A stretch of DNA of 64,000 nucleotides from Nonomuraea endophytica (GCF_014203235.1 NZ_JACHIN010000019.1:118658-182657); one strand, 5' to 3'; positions 7,556-16,162 are shown, counted from the stretch's first letter. Numbers and translations are program-made. The notes: generated by a model not told the origin, from the sequence alone.

Positions 7556-7963
7556 ATGTCGCTGACCAAGGCCTCGATGATCGCAGGCGTCGCCGCGTTC
7601 CTGGTCTTCATTCCCGTCACCGCGCAGGCGGCCGCCACGGCGGCGCCCCCGAGCAACTGCAGGGACGAGGGGGTGGCCTGCTTCTACACCAAGAAAGACT
7701 TCAAGGGACAGATCTGCACCTGGGAATTCGCCGACCCTGACACTTTCAAAGGCGACATCGACTGCGACTGGATGAGGAACGGAACGGCTCCGAAATCGAT
7801 CTACAACAACGGCACCAGCGCCGACGGATCGACCGGCATCGCCTATTACCGCAAGACGAACTACGGCGGTGGCCGGATCGGATGCACGAAGAACAAGTCG
7901 GGCGGCAACGTCAGCATGGGCGTGCCCCGCTCGGTGCAGTGGGTCTGGAACAAGTGCGGATGA
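7556..7963 (+). CDS. secreted peptidase inhibitor family I36 protein
   Basis: A 135-residue exported protein: signal peptide (MSLTKASMIAGVAAFLVFIP up to AQAAA), then a ~100-residue domain with paired cysteines (CRDEGVACFYTKKDFKGQIC, CDWMRN, SIYNNG, RIGCTKN, WNKCG). This matches the beta/gamma-crystallin-like I36 family (Streptomyces metalloproteinase inhibitor SMPI). It repeats the pattern of the extracellular domain of the kinase two genes upstream, suggesting a domain swap or duplication. AAGGAGAG precedes the ATG. Inhibitory activity is inferred from family. Confidence 0.85.
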   Translation: MSLTKASMIAGVAAFLVFIPVTAQAAATAAPPSNCRDEGVACFYTKKDFKGQICTWEFADPDTFKGDIDCDWMRNGTAPKSIYNNGTSADGSTGIAYYRKTNYGGGRIGCTKNKSGGNVSMGVPRSVQWVWNKCG

Positions 7964-7966
7964 GGT

Positions 7967-8713
7967 TCAAAGGCGGCGGGGCGGGGTGTGGATGTCGAAC
8001 GGCAGGTGCCGCTGGGCCAGGACCGAGTGCGGCGGGGTGTCCGCGGTGATCAGCCCGAGGCGCTCGAACACGGGGAACCTGGCCGAGAGCGCCGTCAGGT
8101 ATCGGGGGCGCATGACCGGGTGCCAGATGCTGTACACACCGACCCCGCCGTCCCGGCGCCGATACCAGCCGTCCATGGGGTGGGTCAGCCGTTCGAGCCA
8201 GTCCGGTTCGCCGGCGAAGCCGTCCAGGGAAGCGGGTGGTTCGGGCAGTTCCTCGGCCTCGCAGCTCGCGTCGCCGGCGTCGAGGCGCCAGTGGGCGGGG
8301 CTGGCGACCCAGTCGGCGCCGATGCGGATGCGGTCGCGGCGCCACGGCATGCCCCACACGTGCTGGGGGATCAGGACCACGGGGTGGTCGAGGCTGGTGC
8401 CGAAGAACCAGACGCCCGGCCGGCCGTTCGCGGTGACGTAGGCGCGGTAGTTGATCTGGCCGCAGTCGATGCCGACCTGCGGGAGGAACCGGAAGTGGAA
8501 GTCGCGGTCCCGGAACGCCACGGCCGAGACCAGGCTGCCGGGGCCGTCGGCGAAGTCCAGCGTCATCGGGGTGAAGCCGTTGGGCAGGTGGCGTGCCAGG
8601 GCGTCGGTGTCCACCCGGTAGCTGATGATGGCGAAGTCGTCCAGGTCGGTCTGCGCGTGGAACCAGCGGGGACGTGGCCGCGCTGTGCCGGCGAAGCTCA
8701 TGAACCCGAACAT
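7967..8713 (-). CDS. DUF2071 (YqjF-like) protein
   Basis: A 248-residue soluble protein of the DUF2071 family: RPRPRWFHAQTDLDDFAIISYRVDTDALARHLPNGFTP at the N-terminus with the typical LPxGFxP, then VSAVAFRDRDFHFRFLP, NYRAYVT-NGRPGVWFFG and QHVWGMPW. The fold is acetoacetate-decarboxylase-like but the lysine-dependent chemistry is not established, so the function is unknown. It converges on the I36 gene (stops 3 bp apart) and diverges from the sigma factor gene with about 37 bp between starts. An internal ATG at 8701 is an alternative start. Confidence 0.82.
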   Translation of the reverse strand: MFGFMSFAGTARPRPRWFHAQTDLDDFAIISYRVDTDALARHLPNGFTPMTLDFADGPGSLVSAVAFRDRDFHFRFLPQVGIDCGQINYRAYVTANGRPGVWFFGTSLDHPVVLIPQHVWGMPWRRDRIRIGADWVASPAHWRLDAGDASCEAEELPEPPASLDGFAGEPDWLERLTHPMDGWYRRRDGGVGVYSIWHPVMRPRYLTALSARFPVFERLGLITADTPPHSVLAQRHLPFDIHTPPRRL

Positions 8714-8750
8714 TACGGAACCCGGGGCCCTCTGGCGGACAGTTATCAGT

Positions 8751-9353
8751 GTGGAGCCTTCGCTGCGCGCCCGTCTCCGGGCGGGTGATCATGACGCTTT
8801 CTCGGTGCTTTTCGATGAGTTCGCCCAGCAGGTCTACGCGCACGCGTACCGGCTGACCGGCGACTGGTCGACGGCCGAGGACGTGACGGCGGCGACGTTC
8901 GGGCAGGCGTGGCGCTCCCGCCACAAGATCGAGACGGACGGCGGGACGCTGCGCCCCTGGCTGCTGGGCATCGCGACCAACCTGGCGCGCGCCGCGCGGC
9001 GCGGTGAGCGCCGCCGGCGCGCGCTGGCCGACCGCCTGCCGCCCGGCGCGCTGGTGCCGGACTTCGCGGACCAGGTCGCCGACCGCGCCGCCGCCGCGGC
9101 CCAGATCCACGCGGTACGGCAGGCGTTCGACCGGCTCCGCCGCCCCGAGCAGGACGTGGTGGCGTTGTGTATCTGGGCCGGTCTGGACTACGAGCAGGCC
9201 GCCCAGGCGCTGGGCATCCCCGTCGGCACGGTCAAGTCCCGGCTGTCCCGGGCCCGCGCCCGCCTGGCCAGGGAACTGATCAAGCCCGAGCAGCAGGTAA
9301 CAGATGACCGCGCGACCGGCGCGGCCGCGGCCGGACGGGAGGACGACAGGTGA
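8751..9353 (+). CDS. ECF-type RNA polymerase sigma factor
   Basis: About 200 residues with both conserved ECF regions: sigma2 (DAFSVLFDEFAQQVYAHAYR, DWSTAEDVTAATFGQAWRSR) and sigma4 (LDYEQAAQALGIPVGTVKSR followed by LSRARARL). The GTG at 8751 is preferred because the family's start motif (LRARLRAGDHDAF) follows directly; the longer frame overlaps the divergent DUF2071 gene. No ribosome binding site is seen, so the mRNA may be leaderless. It directs RNA polymerase to a regulon not visible here; its stop overlaps the next gene (GTGA), which is likely its partner. Confidence 0.88.
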   Translation: MEPSLRARLRAGDHDAFSVLFDEFAQQVYAHAYRLTGDWSTAEDVTAATFGQAWRSRHKIETDGGTLRPWLLGIATNLARAARRGERRRRALADRLPPGALVPDFADQVADRAAAAAQIHAVRQAFDRLRRPEQDVVALCIWAGLDYEQAAQALGIPVGTVKSRLSRARARLARELIKPEQQVTDDRATGAAAAGREDDR

Positions 9354-9922
9354 ACGACCACCACGAACTGACCCGCCTGCTGTCACCCGCGCCCCAGGCC
9401 AGCCTGGACCCCGGCCGTCTCCAGCTGCTCAAGGAGCGCGTCATGACCGACCTCGCCACCCCGCCCCGCCGCAGAACCCCGCTCGTCCTGGCCGCCGCGG
9501 CCCTGGGCCTGGCGGCCGCCACCGCGGCGGTCCTGCTCAACACCGGCCCGGCCTACGCGGTGACCGACAACCCCGACGGCACGATCACCGTCAAGATCTA
9601 CCAGGCCGAGAACCCGAAGGGCCTGCAGGCCGAACTCCGGGCCCGCGGCCTCAACGCGGTCGTCGACTTCATCCCCGAGGGCAAGAGATGCTCACCCCAG
9701 CCCCGCTCGACAACCTGGGTGGAAGGGGTACGGCTGGCCGCCCCGCAGACCGGCGAGGAGGAGAGCGGCGGCGCGGGCTTCCGCCTCGACCCGTCCAAGG
9801 TGGGACCGGGCCAGACCGCCGTCCTGGAGTTCATGGTCCGCGGCTCGTTCATGAGCATGGAGGCGGGAATCAGCGACCGCGTCTCGGCCGGCCCGGTCAC
9901 CGCATGCACCCTCGTCGGCTAG
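9350..9922 (+). CDS. membrane-anchored protein coupled to the sigma factor
   Basis: A 190-residue protein: a ~40-residue cytoplasmic segment (HHELTRLLSPAPQASLDPGR), a membrane helix (PLVLAAAALGLAAATAAVLL) and an extracytoplasmic domain of about 120 residues (TITVKIYQAENPKGLQAELR). The GTG start overlaps the sigma factor stop as GTGA, with GGGAGGAC upstream. Such one-helix proteins following an ECF sigma factor are commonly its membrane anti-sigma or sensor, but the zinc-binding HxxxCxxC motif is absent, so this is an inference from position. Unrecognised otherwise. Confidence 0.75.
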   Translation: MNDHHELTRLLSPAPQASLDPGRLQLLKERVMTDLATPPRRRTPLVLAAAALGLAAATAAVLLNTGPAYAVTDNPDGTITVKIYQAENPKGLQAELRARGLNAVVDFIPEGKRCSPQPRSTTWVEGVRLAAPQTGEEESGGAGFRLDPSKVGPGQTAVLEFMVRGSFMSMEAGISDRVSAGPVTACTLVG

Positions 9923-9930
9923 CTCCCGCG

Positions 9931-10668
9931 TCAGCGCAGCGAGGTGTGCAGCATCTCGCCGACCTTCCGGTAGCCCACTCGCGCGTACACCCGGCCGGCC
10001 GCGTCGTCGGCCGGGGTGAGGAACGCCGTCGGCGCGCCCGCCCTGGTCAGCAGGGCCGTGACGGCGCCGGCGATGCCACGGCGCCGGTGCGAGGTGGCCA
10101 CCGCGATCCCGGCGACCTCGGCCACTCCCTCGTGGGGACCGCCGATCTGGCCGGCGCCGACGACCGTGCCGCTCGTGGTGTCGGTGGCGATCGCGACCAG
10201 GCCGCCCCGGCCGAGGATGCGCCGCATGCGGGCGACGTCGTTCTCGGTGGCGTCGGGGGCGTCGAAGGCGGTGTTCATGACCCGGGCGGCCTGCCAGAGG
10301 TCGTCGTCGGCGGTGACCAGCGCCACCTCTATCGTGGGGGCCACAGGGGCGTCCACCACGGAGTCGGGTGTGCACACCAGAAGGGGGTAGCGCCCCTCGG
10401 GCTCGAACCCGGCCGCCAGCACCGCGGCCTCCACCTTGGGCGCGGCCTGCGGCACGTACTCCAGCCGCGGCACGCGGGCGTGCTCGTGGAAGAGCTCGAT
10501 CAGCGCGCCGACCTCGGCCGCGGTGGGCGCGACGTCGTCGTCGGGGATGGCGTAGTTGAACGGCAGCGCGTCGTCGTGCTCGTCGAAGCGCACCGTGAAC
10601 GGCCCGGCCCGGCGAGCCCCGTCCCCGGCGGCCGACCTGAGATAGGCGTGGACGGCGGCGTCAAACAC
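9931..10668 (-). CDS. GNAT-family N-acetyltransferase
   Basis: 245 residues, a two-part GNAT protein: an N-terminal half (FDEHDDALPFNYAIPDDDVA, LEYVPQAAPKVEAAVLAAGF) and a C-terminal half carrying the acetyl-CoA site VAGIAVATSHRRRGIAGAVT (the R/Q-x-x-G-x-A loop) and the final VYARVGYRKVGEMLHTSL. Start at the GTG at 10668, since GGGAGGT lies 6 bases upstream; the frame extends to 10701 without support. Acetylates an unknown amine. It converges on the sigma-partner gene (8 bp between ends). Confidence 0.82.
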   Translation of the reverse strand: MFDAAVHAYLRSAAGDGARRAGPFTVRFDEHDDALPFNYAIPDDDVAPTAAEVGALIELFHEHARVPRLEYVPQAAPKVEAAVLAAGFEPEGRYPLLVCTPDSVVDAPVAPTIEVALVTADDDLWQAARVMNTAFDAPDATENDVARMRRILGRGGLVAIATDTTSGTVVGAGQIGGPHEGVAEVAGIAVATSHRRRGIAGAVTALLTRAGAPTAFLTPADDAAGRVYARVGYRKVGEMLHTSLR

Positions 10669-10814
10669 GTAGTTACCTCCCGGTGCGCGAACGACCGCCA
10701 CAAGCTAGGACTCCAACCCCGCCTGAGGCAACCGAATTTCAGTCGCGTCCGGTCCACGCGGGGTGCCGAGGTACGCGGTGGCCGCAGCGGTGAGGTGGCA
10801 CTAATGTCGTCTGC

Positions 10815-12350
10815 GTGTTGCCCCTCGCCGCCGCGGACCCCGGTCAGATCGACGTCTACTCGCTGAGCGGAGTGCTCGGCCGGGGTGGTCAGGGATCGGT
10901 GTACCTGGGGGAGGACGACGCCGGGGTCAAGGTAGCCGTGAAGGTGCTTCACTCCCAGGTGGCCGACGAGGACGCGCATCGCAGGTTCCTGCGGGAGGCG
11001 GAGGCGGCGCGGCGGGTGGCGCCGTTCTGTACCGCTCGGGTGCTGGATGTGGGGGTCTCTGACGGCCGGCCGTACATTGTGAGCGAGCACATCACGGGGC
11101 CGTCGCTGGAGCGGATGGTCAAGGGCGACGGCGCGCGGTTCGGGAGCGGGCTGGAACGGCTGGCCGTCGCCACTCTCACCGCGCTGGCCGCGATCCACCG
11201 GGCCGGGGTGGTGCACCGCGACTTCAAGCCGGGCAACGTGATCATGGGTGCCGAGGGGCCGGTGGTCATCGACTTCGGGATCGCGCGGGCGCTCGACCAG
11301 ACGGCCACGAGCAGCGTGATGGGGACGCCGGCGTTCATGGCGCCGGAGCAGTTCGCGGGCGGGGTGTCCGGGCCTGCGGTCGACCTGTTCAGCTGGGCCA
11401 GCACGATGGTGTTCGCGGCCACGGGCGCGCAGGCGTTCAAGGGCGACACGATGCCGTCCCTCATGCACGCCATCCTGACCGCGGAACCTGATCTGTCCGG
11501 CGTTCCCCACGATCTCCGGCCGTTGCTGCAGGCGTGCCTGAACAAGGACCCGGCCCAGCGGCCCACCGCCGACGGACTGCTGGCCACGCTCACCGGGGCG
11601 CCCTCGGGACCGCAGGCCATGCCCACGGTGCCGATTTCCGGGCCTCAAGGGGCGCCTGTCCAGGGGACGATCCGGATGGAGGCCGGGCCGCCGCTACGGC
11701 GGCAGCCTCCGGCGCCTGTGGCCGGGGGCGGGCGCTCGGCGGCCGGCGTCGTTCACCGGATCGCCGCGGTGACCGCGCTGATCTGCGGCGCGGTGGTCGC
11801 GCTCAGCCTGTTCGGCCAGACCATCGAGACCGTGGCGAACTGGATCGACGACGACTACGAGACGTTCCTGGGCATGACCTCATGGCTCATGATCACCGTG
11901 GTGTCGCTGCTCCTCTACATCCCGGCCTACACCGTCGCGGCCTGGCGTCACAGCGTGGCCGCGGCGATCTGCATGGCGATGACAGTGCCACCGGCGCTGG
12001 TGTTCATCTTCTGGGGGCTCGCCCTGGGGGACAACGACCTGCCCGCCTTCCTGCTGGCGGTCGTGCCCGGGGTGCTGATCGGGCTGATGATCTCGGTGTC
12101 GGCGCTCCTGCTGTGGCGGTTCAGCCTGGTGGCCGCGCTGCTCGGTGTGGCCGCCGGCGGCCTGGTGGCCGTCGAGGCCCTCGGCTTCCTCGTCGTCCGC
12201 CTGCCCGGCTCGCTCCCGGACCTCTTCTACGACCTGGTTCAGCTGGAGTCGATGGCCACGAGCGTGACGCTGGGCGCATGGGCCCTGGTCACGCCCGCCC
12301 TGCTGGTGCTGCGGGCGGGAAGGGCCGCGGCGCCGAAGGTCGCCGCCTAG
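10815..12350 (+). CDS. Ser/Thr protein kinase with a six-helix C-terminal membrane domain
   Basis: 511 residues. Kinase domain ~13-270: Gly-rich GRGGQGSVY (22-30), Lys43 in VAVKVL, HRDFKPGN (134-141), DFG (153-155), GTPAFMAPEQF. A Pro-rich linker is followed by about six hydrophobic segments (~315-505), an unusual multi-pass C-terminus rather than a single helix with a sensor domain. It is a paralogue of the kinase encoded on the opposite strand at 12289-13863 (shared EAEAARRVAPFCTARVLDVG). The GTG start at 10815 has no clear ribosome binding site. The 3' end overlaps the converging paralogue by 62 bp. Ligand and substrates unknown. Confidence 0.88.
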   Translation: MLPLAAADPGQIDVYSLSGVLGRGGQGSVYLGEDDAGVKVAVKVLHSQVADEDAHRRFLREAEAARRVAPFCTARVLDVGVSDGRPYIVSEHITGPSLERMVKGDGARFGSGLERLAVATLTALAAIHRAGVVHRDFKPGNVIMGAEGPVVIDFGIARALDQTATSSVMGTPAFMAPEQFAGGVSGPAVDLFSWASTMVFAATGAQAFKGDTMPSLMHAILTAEPDLSGVPHDLRPLLQACLNKDPAQRPTADGLLATLTGAPSGPQAMPTVPISGPQGAPVQGTIRMEAGPPLRRQPPAPVAGGGRSAAGVVHRIAAVTALICGAVVALSLFGQTIETVANWIDDDYETFLGMTSWLMITVVSLLLYIPAYTVAAWRHSVAAAICMAMTVPPALVFIFWGLALGDNDLPAFLLAVVPGVLIGLMISVSALLLWRFSLVAALLGVAAGGLVAVEALGFLVVRLPGSLPDLFYDLVQLESMATSVTLGAWALVTPALLVLRAGRAAAPKVAA

Positions 12351-13863
12351 CCTTTACGGCCTGCGCCACCACCATCCCCGCCGCGGCCAGCACCCAGAGC
12401 CCGATGGCCAGCCGCCCGAGCGCCTCCGTGGTGTAGGCGCCGGTCCGCGGCCGGGCCAGCCGGAGTTCGGCCAGCACGCCGGTGAGGCCGCCGATCATCA
12501 TGAGCGCGCTCCCGATGACGGCGGGCACCGCGACCAGCCGGCTCCATCGCCACTGCGGCAGCGCGGTGGCGAGCAGTACCAGCGCGGTCAGCACGGACGA
12601 CAACGACACCAGCACCATCACGTCGAACCCCGCCATCTCCCTGAACGCCGCCCGCGTCGCCCCCGGCAGCGACGGCAGCGCGAAGACCACCGACAGCGGG
12701 ATGTGCAGCAGCCCCACCAGCGCCGCCACCATGGACACGTGGTGCACCGCCACGCAGAGCAGGCACACCACGACCGAGAAGGCGATCGCCCTGGGCATGT
12801 CCAGCCGGTACGGCTCCGCCGACGCGCTGTAGTCCAGGGTGGCCAGGGCGAACAGCACGCTGTAGTAGAGCAGCGGCACGACGGCCACCAGCGCGAACAC
12901 CGCCCCGGCCAGACTCGTCATCCCCGGCGCCTCGGCCACCGGAGCGGCGGCGTGACGCCGGGGATCGGCGACGGTGGGCCGGGCCGGGGGAGCCGGGGCA
13001 GTCGGCCGGCCCTGAGCCACCGGAACCGCGATGGTGGGATGGGACGGTGCCGGAGCGGCGTCGGCCGGGCGGGCCGGCTTGGGGAGCGCCGTCATCGTGC
13101 CCAGGGCGGTGGCCGCGGTGGGCCGCCGGGAGGGTTCCTTGGCCAGGCACGCCTGCAGCAACGGCCGGAGGTCGTGGGGGACGCCGGACAGGTCCGGTTC
13201 GGTGGTCAGGATCGCGTGCATCAGCGCGGGCATCGTCTCGCCACGGAACGGGTAGCGGCCGGTGGCCGCGTACACCATCGTGGCGGCCCAGCTGAACAGG
13301 TCGGCCGCCCCCGTGAGCCCGTGGCCGCCGAACTGCTCCGGCGCCATGAACGCGGGCGTGCCCATCACGCCGCTGGTGGCCGTCTGGTCGAGCGCCCTGG
13401 CGATGCCGAAGTCGATGACGACCGGCCCTTCCTGGCCCATGATCACGTTGCTGGGCTTGAAGTCGCGGTGCACGATCCCGGCGCGGTGGATGGCGTCCAG
13501 GGCGGTGAGGGTGGCCACGCCCAGCCGCTGGAGTCCGCCTCCGGTCCGGGGGCCGTCGCGGCGGACGAGGGCGTCGAGGGAGGGGCCGGGCACATACTCG
13601 CTGACGATGTACGGCCGCGCCGCCACACCGACGTCGAGGACCCGGGCCGTACAGAACGGCGCCACCCGCCGGGCCGCCTCGGCCTCGCGCCGGAAGCGCC
13701 GCCGGGCGTCGTCGTCGCGGGCGATCTGGCCGAGCAGCACCTTGATGGCCACGTGCGTGCCGTCGGGAGCGCGTCCCAGGTAGACGGTGCCCTGACCGCC
13801 TTCGCCGAGAACCTCGATCGCCGCATACTGCCCGAACTGTCCGAACGGTTCGCCCACCCGCAT
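12289..13863 (-). CDS. Ser/Thr protein kinase, paralogue with C-terminal membrane domain
   Basis: 524 residues with an active-looking kinase domain: VLGEGGQGTVYLGR, VAIKVLL, HRDFKPSN, DFGIARA, GTPAFMAPEQFGG, DLFSWAATMVYAATG. A Pro/Ala-rich linker (~300-350) leads to five or six hydrophobic segments. It shares long runs with the kinase at 10815-12350, including EAEAARRVAPFCTARVLDVG and SGVPHDLRPLLQACL, so they arose by duplication and inversion. The ATG at 13863 is used since the upstream frame is unsupported. Only 4 bp separate it from the stop of the GNAT gene at 13868, so the two are co-transcribed; the acetyltransferase may be functionally linked. Confidence 0.88.
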   Translation of the reverse strand: MRVGEPFGQFGQYAAIEVLGEGGQGTVYLGRAPDGTHVAIKVLLGQIARDDDARRRFRREAEAARRVAPFCTARVLDVGVAARPYIVSEYVPGPSLDALVRRDGPRTGGGLQRLGVATLTALDAIHRAGIVHRDFKPSNVIMGQEGPVVIDFGIARALDQTATSGVMGTPAFMAPEQFGGHGLTGAADLFSWAATMVYAATGRYPFRGETMPALMHAILTTEPDLSGVPHDLRPLLQACLAKEPSRRPTAATALGTMTALPKPARPADAAPAPSHPTIAVPVAQGRPTAPAPPARPTVADPRRHAAAPVAEAPGMTSLAGAVFALVAVVPLLYYSVLFALATLDYSASAEPYRLDMPRAIAFSVVVCLLCVAVHHVSMVAALVGLLHIPLSVVFALPSLPGATRAAFREMAGFDVMVLVSLSSVLTALVLLATALPQWRWSRLVAVPAVIGSALMMIGGLTGVLAELRLARPRTGAYTTEALGRLAIGLWVLAAAGMVVAQAVKARRRPSAPRPFPPAAPAGRA

Positions 13864-13867
13864 GACC

Positions 13868-14548
13868 TTAGAGCCCCTCGAACCGCCAGATCCACCCGAT
13901 GTGCCGCAAGCCCAGGCGCTCGGCCACCCGCTGCGACGAACGGTTCTCGGCGGTGGTGCTGTAGAACAGGCGCGGGCAGTCGGCGGCCAGCAGGTCCGCC
14001 CAGACGGCGGTGGTGGCGGCGGCGTAGCCACGGCCGCGGAAGCCGGGCGCGGTCCAGGTGCCGGCTTCCGCCCCGGCGGCCGTCCGGTGCGGCGTGTGGC
14101 AGATGGAGACCACCTGCCCGGCCGAGACGACCATCGCCCACGGCGCTCCCTGCCCGCCGCCGACGAGGTCCGCCCATTCCTCCGGCTCCCAGTTGGCCGG
14201 GCGCAGGGCGCGGACGAGGGCGGCGTCGGCCGGGCGGTCGGAGCGGAGCACGTCCACGTGCACGCCGGCGCGTACGGGCGGGGAGACCAGGTAGCAGGGG
14301 CCGCCGGACACCCTCGCGCCGGGCGCGAGCGCGGGCGGGCGGCCGTGAGGCGGTGGCGGGCCGTCGGCGACCCTCTTCAGCAGCGGCTCCGCCACCTCGT
14401 CCGGCACGGTCTCGGCCACCGCCGCCGCCATCGTGCCGTCCGGCGTGACGGCGACGGCCAGGTCCTCGCCTCCGCCCCGGATGCGGTCCCGGTCGTCGAT
14501 GTCCCAGCACACCCGCATCTCCTGGCGGAGCAGTTCCAGATCCTCCAT
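13868..14548 (-). CDS. GNAT-family acetyltransferase upstream of a kinase
   Basis: 226 residues; the C-terminal ~110 residues carry GNAT signatures (WAMVVSAGQVVSICHTPHRT, GTWTAPGFRGRGYAAATTAV with the R/Q-x-x-G-x-G/A acetyl-CoA loop, and FYSTTAENRSSQRVAERLGL). The N-terminal half is less conserved and may recognise the substrate. The gene is 4 bp upstream of the kinase at 12289-13863. Substrate unknown. Confidence 0.82.
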   Translation of the reverse strand: MEDLELLRQEMRVCWDIDDRDRIRGGGEDLAVAVTPDGTMAAAVAETVPDEVAEPLLKRVADGPPPPHGRPPALAPGARVSGGPCYLVSPPVRAGVHVDVLRSDRPADAALVRALRPANWEPEEWADLVGGGQGAPWAMVVSAGQVVSICHTPHRTAAGAEAGTWTAPGFRGRGYAAATTAVWADLLAADCPRLFYSTTAENRSSQRVAERLGLRHIGWIWRFEGL

Positions 14549-14569
14549 GATCTTCGATGGTAGGGCGGT

Positions 14570-14977
14570 TCAGGCCCTGCGCAGACCGGCGTACTGCAGA
14601 GCGGTGAAACCAGCGACCGCGGCGGCCTGGGCGATCACCAGCGCGGTGCCGAGAGCGGTCAGCGGGAACCAGCCGGCGATCAGCGCTTCGACGCTGGCCA
14701 GCACCCAGAGGACGTTGACCGCCATCACGACCCCGACGGCGGCCTTGCTGATCACGGGCCGGGCGCCGAGGACGAGCAGGGCGGCGCCGAAGGCGGACAG
14801 GAAGACGCCGATCGGGTAGAGGAGCGCCGCGGGCAGGCCGAACATCCCGCCGAAGACGGCGGCGGCGCCCAGGTAGAGCAGGCCGTTGGCGCCGGTCCCG
14901 ATCGCGTCGAGGCGGAGCGCGAAGCGCAGCAGCTTGGCGTCGGTGGTGGTGACGGCGGGGGCGGTGGTGGTGACCAT
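14570..14977 (-). CDS. four-helix integral membrane protein
   Basis: 135 residues with four predicted membrane helices (GLLYLGAAAVFGGMFGLPAA, LLYPIGVFLSAFGAALLVLG, AVGVVMAVNVLWVLASVEAL, ALGTALVIAQAAAVAGFTAL) and a short Thr-rich cytoplasmic N-terminus. The arrangement resembles small DoxX/DUF4345-like proteins but I cannot assign a family. It ends 21 bp upstream of the start of the GNAT gene and may belong to the same transcript. Function unknown. Confidence 0.7.
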   Translation of the reverse strand: MVTTTAPAVTTTDAKLLRFALRLDAIGTGANGLLYLGAAAVFGGMFGLPAALLYPIGVFLSAFGAALLVLGARPVISKAAVGVVMAVNVLWVLASVEALIAGWFPLTALGTALVIAQAAAVAGFTALQYAGLRRA

Positions 14978-15072
14978 GTCGCGGTCCTTTCGAGGTCGTG
15001 TTTCCTTCTGAGGAAGAAATTACGGACCAGGGCGGGGCCGGCGAATCTGTCATCGTGACGGTAGACGGCGAC

Positions 15073-15094
15073 GGCCGCCCCGGAAGGGGCGGCC
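15073..15094 (-). terminator. stem-loop downstream of the secreted protein gene
   Basis: GGCCGCCCC-GGAA-GGGGCGGCC, a perfect 9-bp stem with a GGAA tetraloop, 37 bp after the stop codon of the gene at 15131-15952. No U-run follows, as is common for actinomycete terminators. Confidence 0.6.
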
Positions 15095-15130
15095 GCCGCA
15101 CGGTTCAGCAGGTCACATCTGCTCCGCGGG

Positions 15131-15952
15131 TTACTTCTGCGGAGGCATGCTCGGCACCGAGACGGTCACACCGCCGACGGAGCCCCACACCGACCACGCC
15201 TGGATGACGAAGTCGCCGCCGACGCGCAGCGGGCCGAGCTCGCGGCGGCCGCTGGCGCGCAGCACGTCGCGGAAGAGCAGCCGGGTCTGGTCCTTGTTCC
15301 AGATCTCGAACCAGACGCCCGCCTCGCGCCCGGGGGTGCCGGTCTCGAAGTCGAAACCGGCCAGGTCGAGCTGGACCCACTGGTCGGCGGTGCCTGCGAA
15401 GGTGATCCGCTGCTCCTGGCCGATCCGCTTGAGGTGGACGAACTTGCCGGGGCCGTCGATGTTGACCCTGCCCAGATCGGTCACCGAGTTGAGCAGGACG
15501 CGGGCGGCCAGCAGGCCGTCGGCGGCGATCGGGGCGACCTCGACCTCGTAGGTGCCCGCGGTCGTCAGCGTGGGCACGGCCAGGCGGTAGATCGGCTGAA
15601 CCTGCGGGTGGCCGCCCTGGTACTGGGCGACGACCTGGCCGGACGGGTCGCGGACGATCAGCTTGCTGTGGAAGCCGATCCGCTCGCCCGCGCTGCCGGG
15701 CAGGTAGATGCCGACGGTGAGGTTGTCACCGACCTGGCCGGTGAAGGTGAAGCAGTTGCCGACCCCGGGGGCGGGGCTGTTGACGTCGAGCTCGGCGCCG
15801 TCGACTGCCAGCGCACCCGAAGGCTGGCAGGCGACGGCCGCGCTTGGCGCGGCGGTGGGGGTCTCGGCGTGTGCCATGGTGCCGGAGCCCAGGATCGTCA
15901 GCGTCGCTGCGACGGCGGCGACTCCGGCACGACCGAGCCTTCTCGTGTGCAT
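15131..15952 (-). CDS. secreted protein of unknown function
   Basis: 273 residues with a clear signal peptide (LGRAGVAAVAATLTILGSGT, ending MAHA|E). The mature protein is rich in beta-strand patterns (NCFTFTGQVGDNLTVGIYLP, GTYEVEVAPIAADG, VHLKRIGQEQRITFAGTADQ, WVQLDLAGFDFETGT), suggesting two tandem beta-sandwich domains of the PPC or carbohydrate-binding type. The ATG at 15952 is chosen on AGGAGG seven bases upstream; the frame runs further to 16000. I do not recognise the family. The gene has its own upstream region (15953-16150) with an AT-richer promoter stretch. Confidence 0.75.
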   Translation of the reverse strand: MHTRRLGRAGVAAVAATLTILGSGTMAHAETPTAAPSAAVACQPSGALAVDGAELDVNSPAPGVGNCFTFTGQVGDNLTVGIYLPGSAGERIGFHSKLIVRDPSGQVVAQYQGGHPQVQPIYRLAVPTLTTAGTYEVEVAPIAADGLLAARVLLNSVTDLGRVNIDGPGKFVHLKRIGQEQRITFAGTADQWVQLDLAGFDFETGTPGREAGVWFEIWNKDQTRLLFRDVLRASGRRELGPLRVGGDFVIQAWSVWGSVGGVTVSVPSMPPQK

Positions 15953-16162
15953 CAAGCGTCCTCCTGCGTGCTTTTCGTGGCCCACGGTGGTGCGGGCCAC
16001 CGCTTCATGATCAAGATCAAGCTTGACTCACGATTCGCCAACAATCAAGAAACTTTCCTAAAGATTCTGGCGTCGCAGCGGGTAACGGCGGGTGATCCCG
16101 CAGCTTGGGGCAGGTTCGGGCGACAAGCTCAGGGCCGCGGAGTCCTGGTCGAAAAGCACGGG

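Noticed and set aside
9304..10866. 520-codon plus-strand frame crossing the sigma partner and GNAT gene
   Set aside because: Pro/Arg-rich frame crossing two genes; each of those has better evidence.
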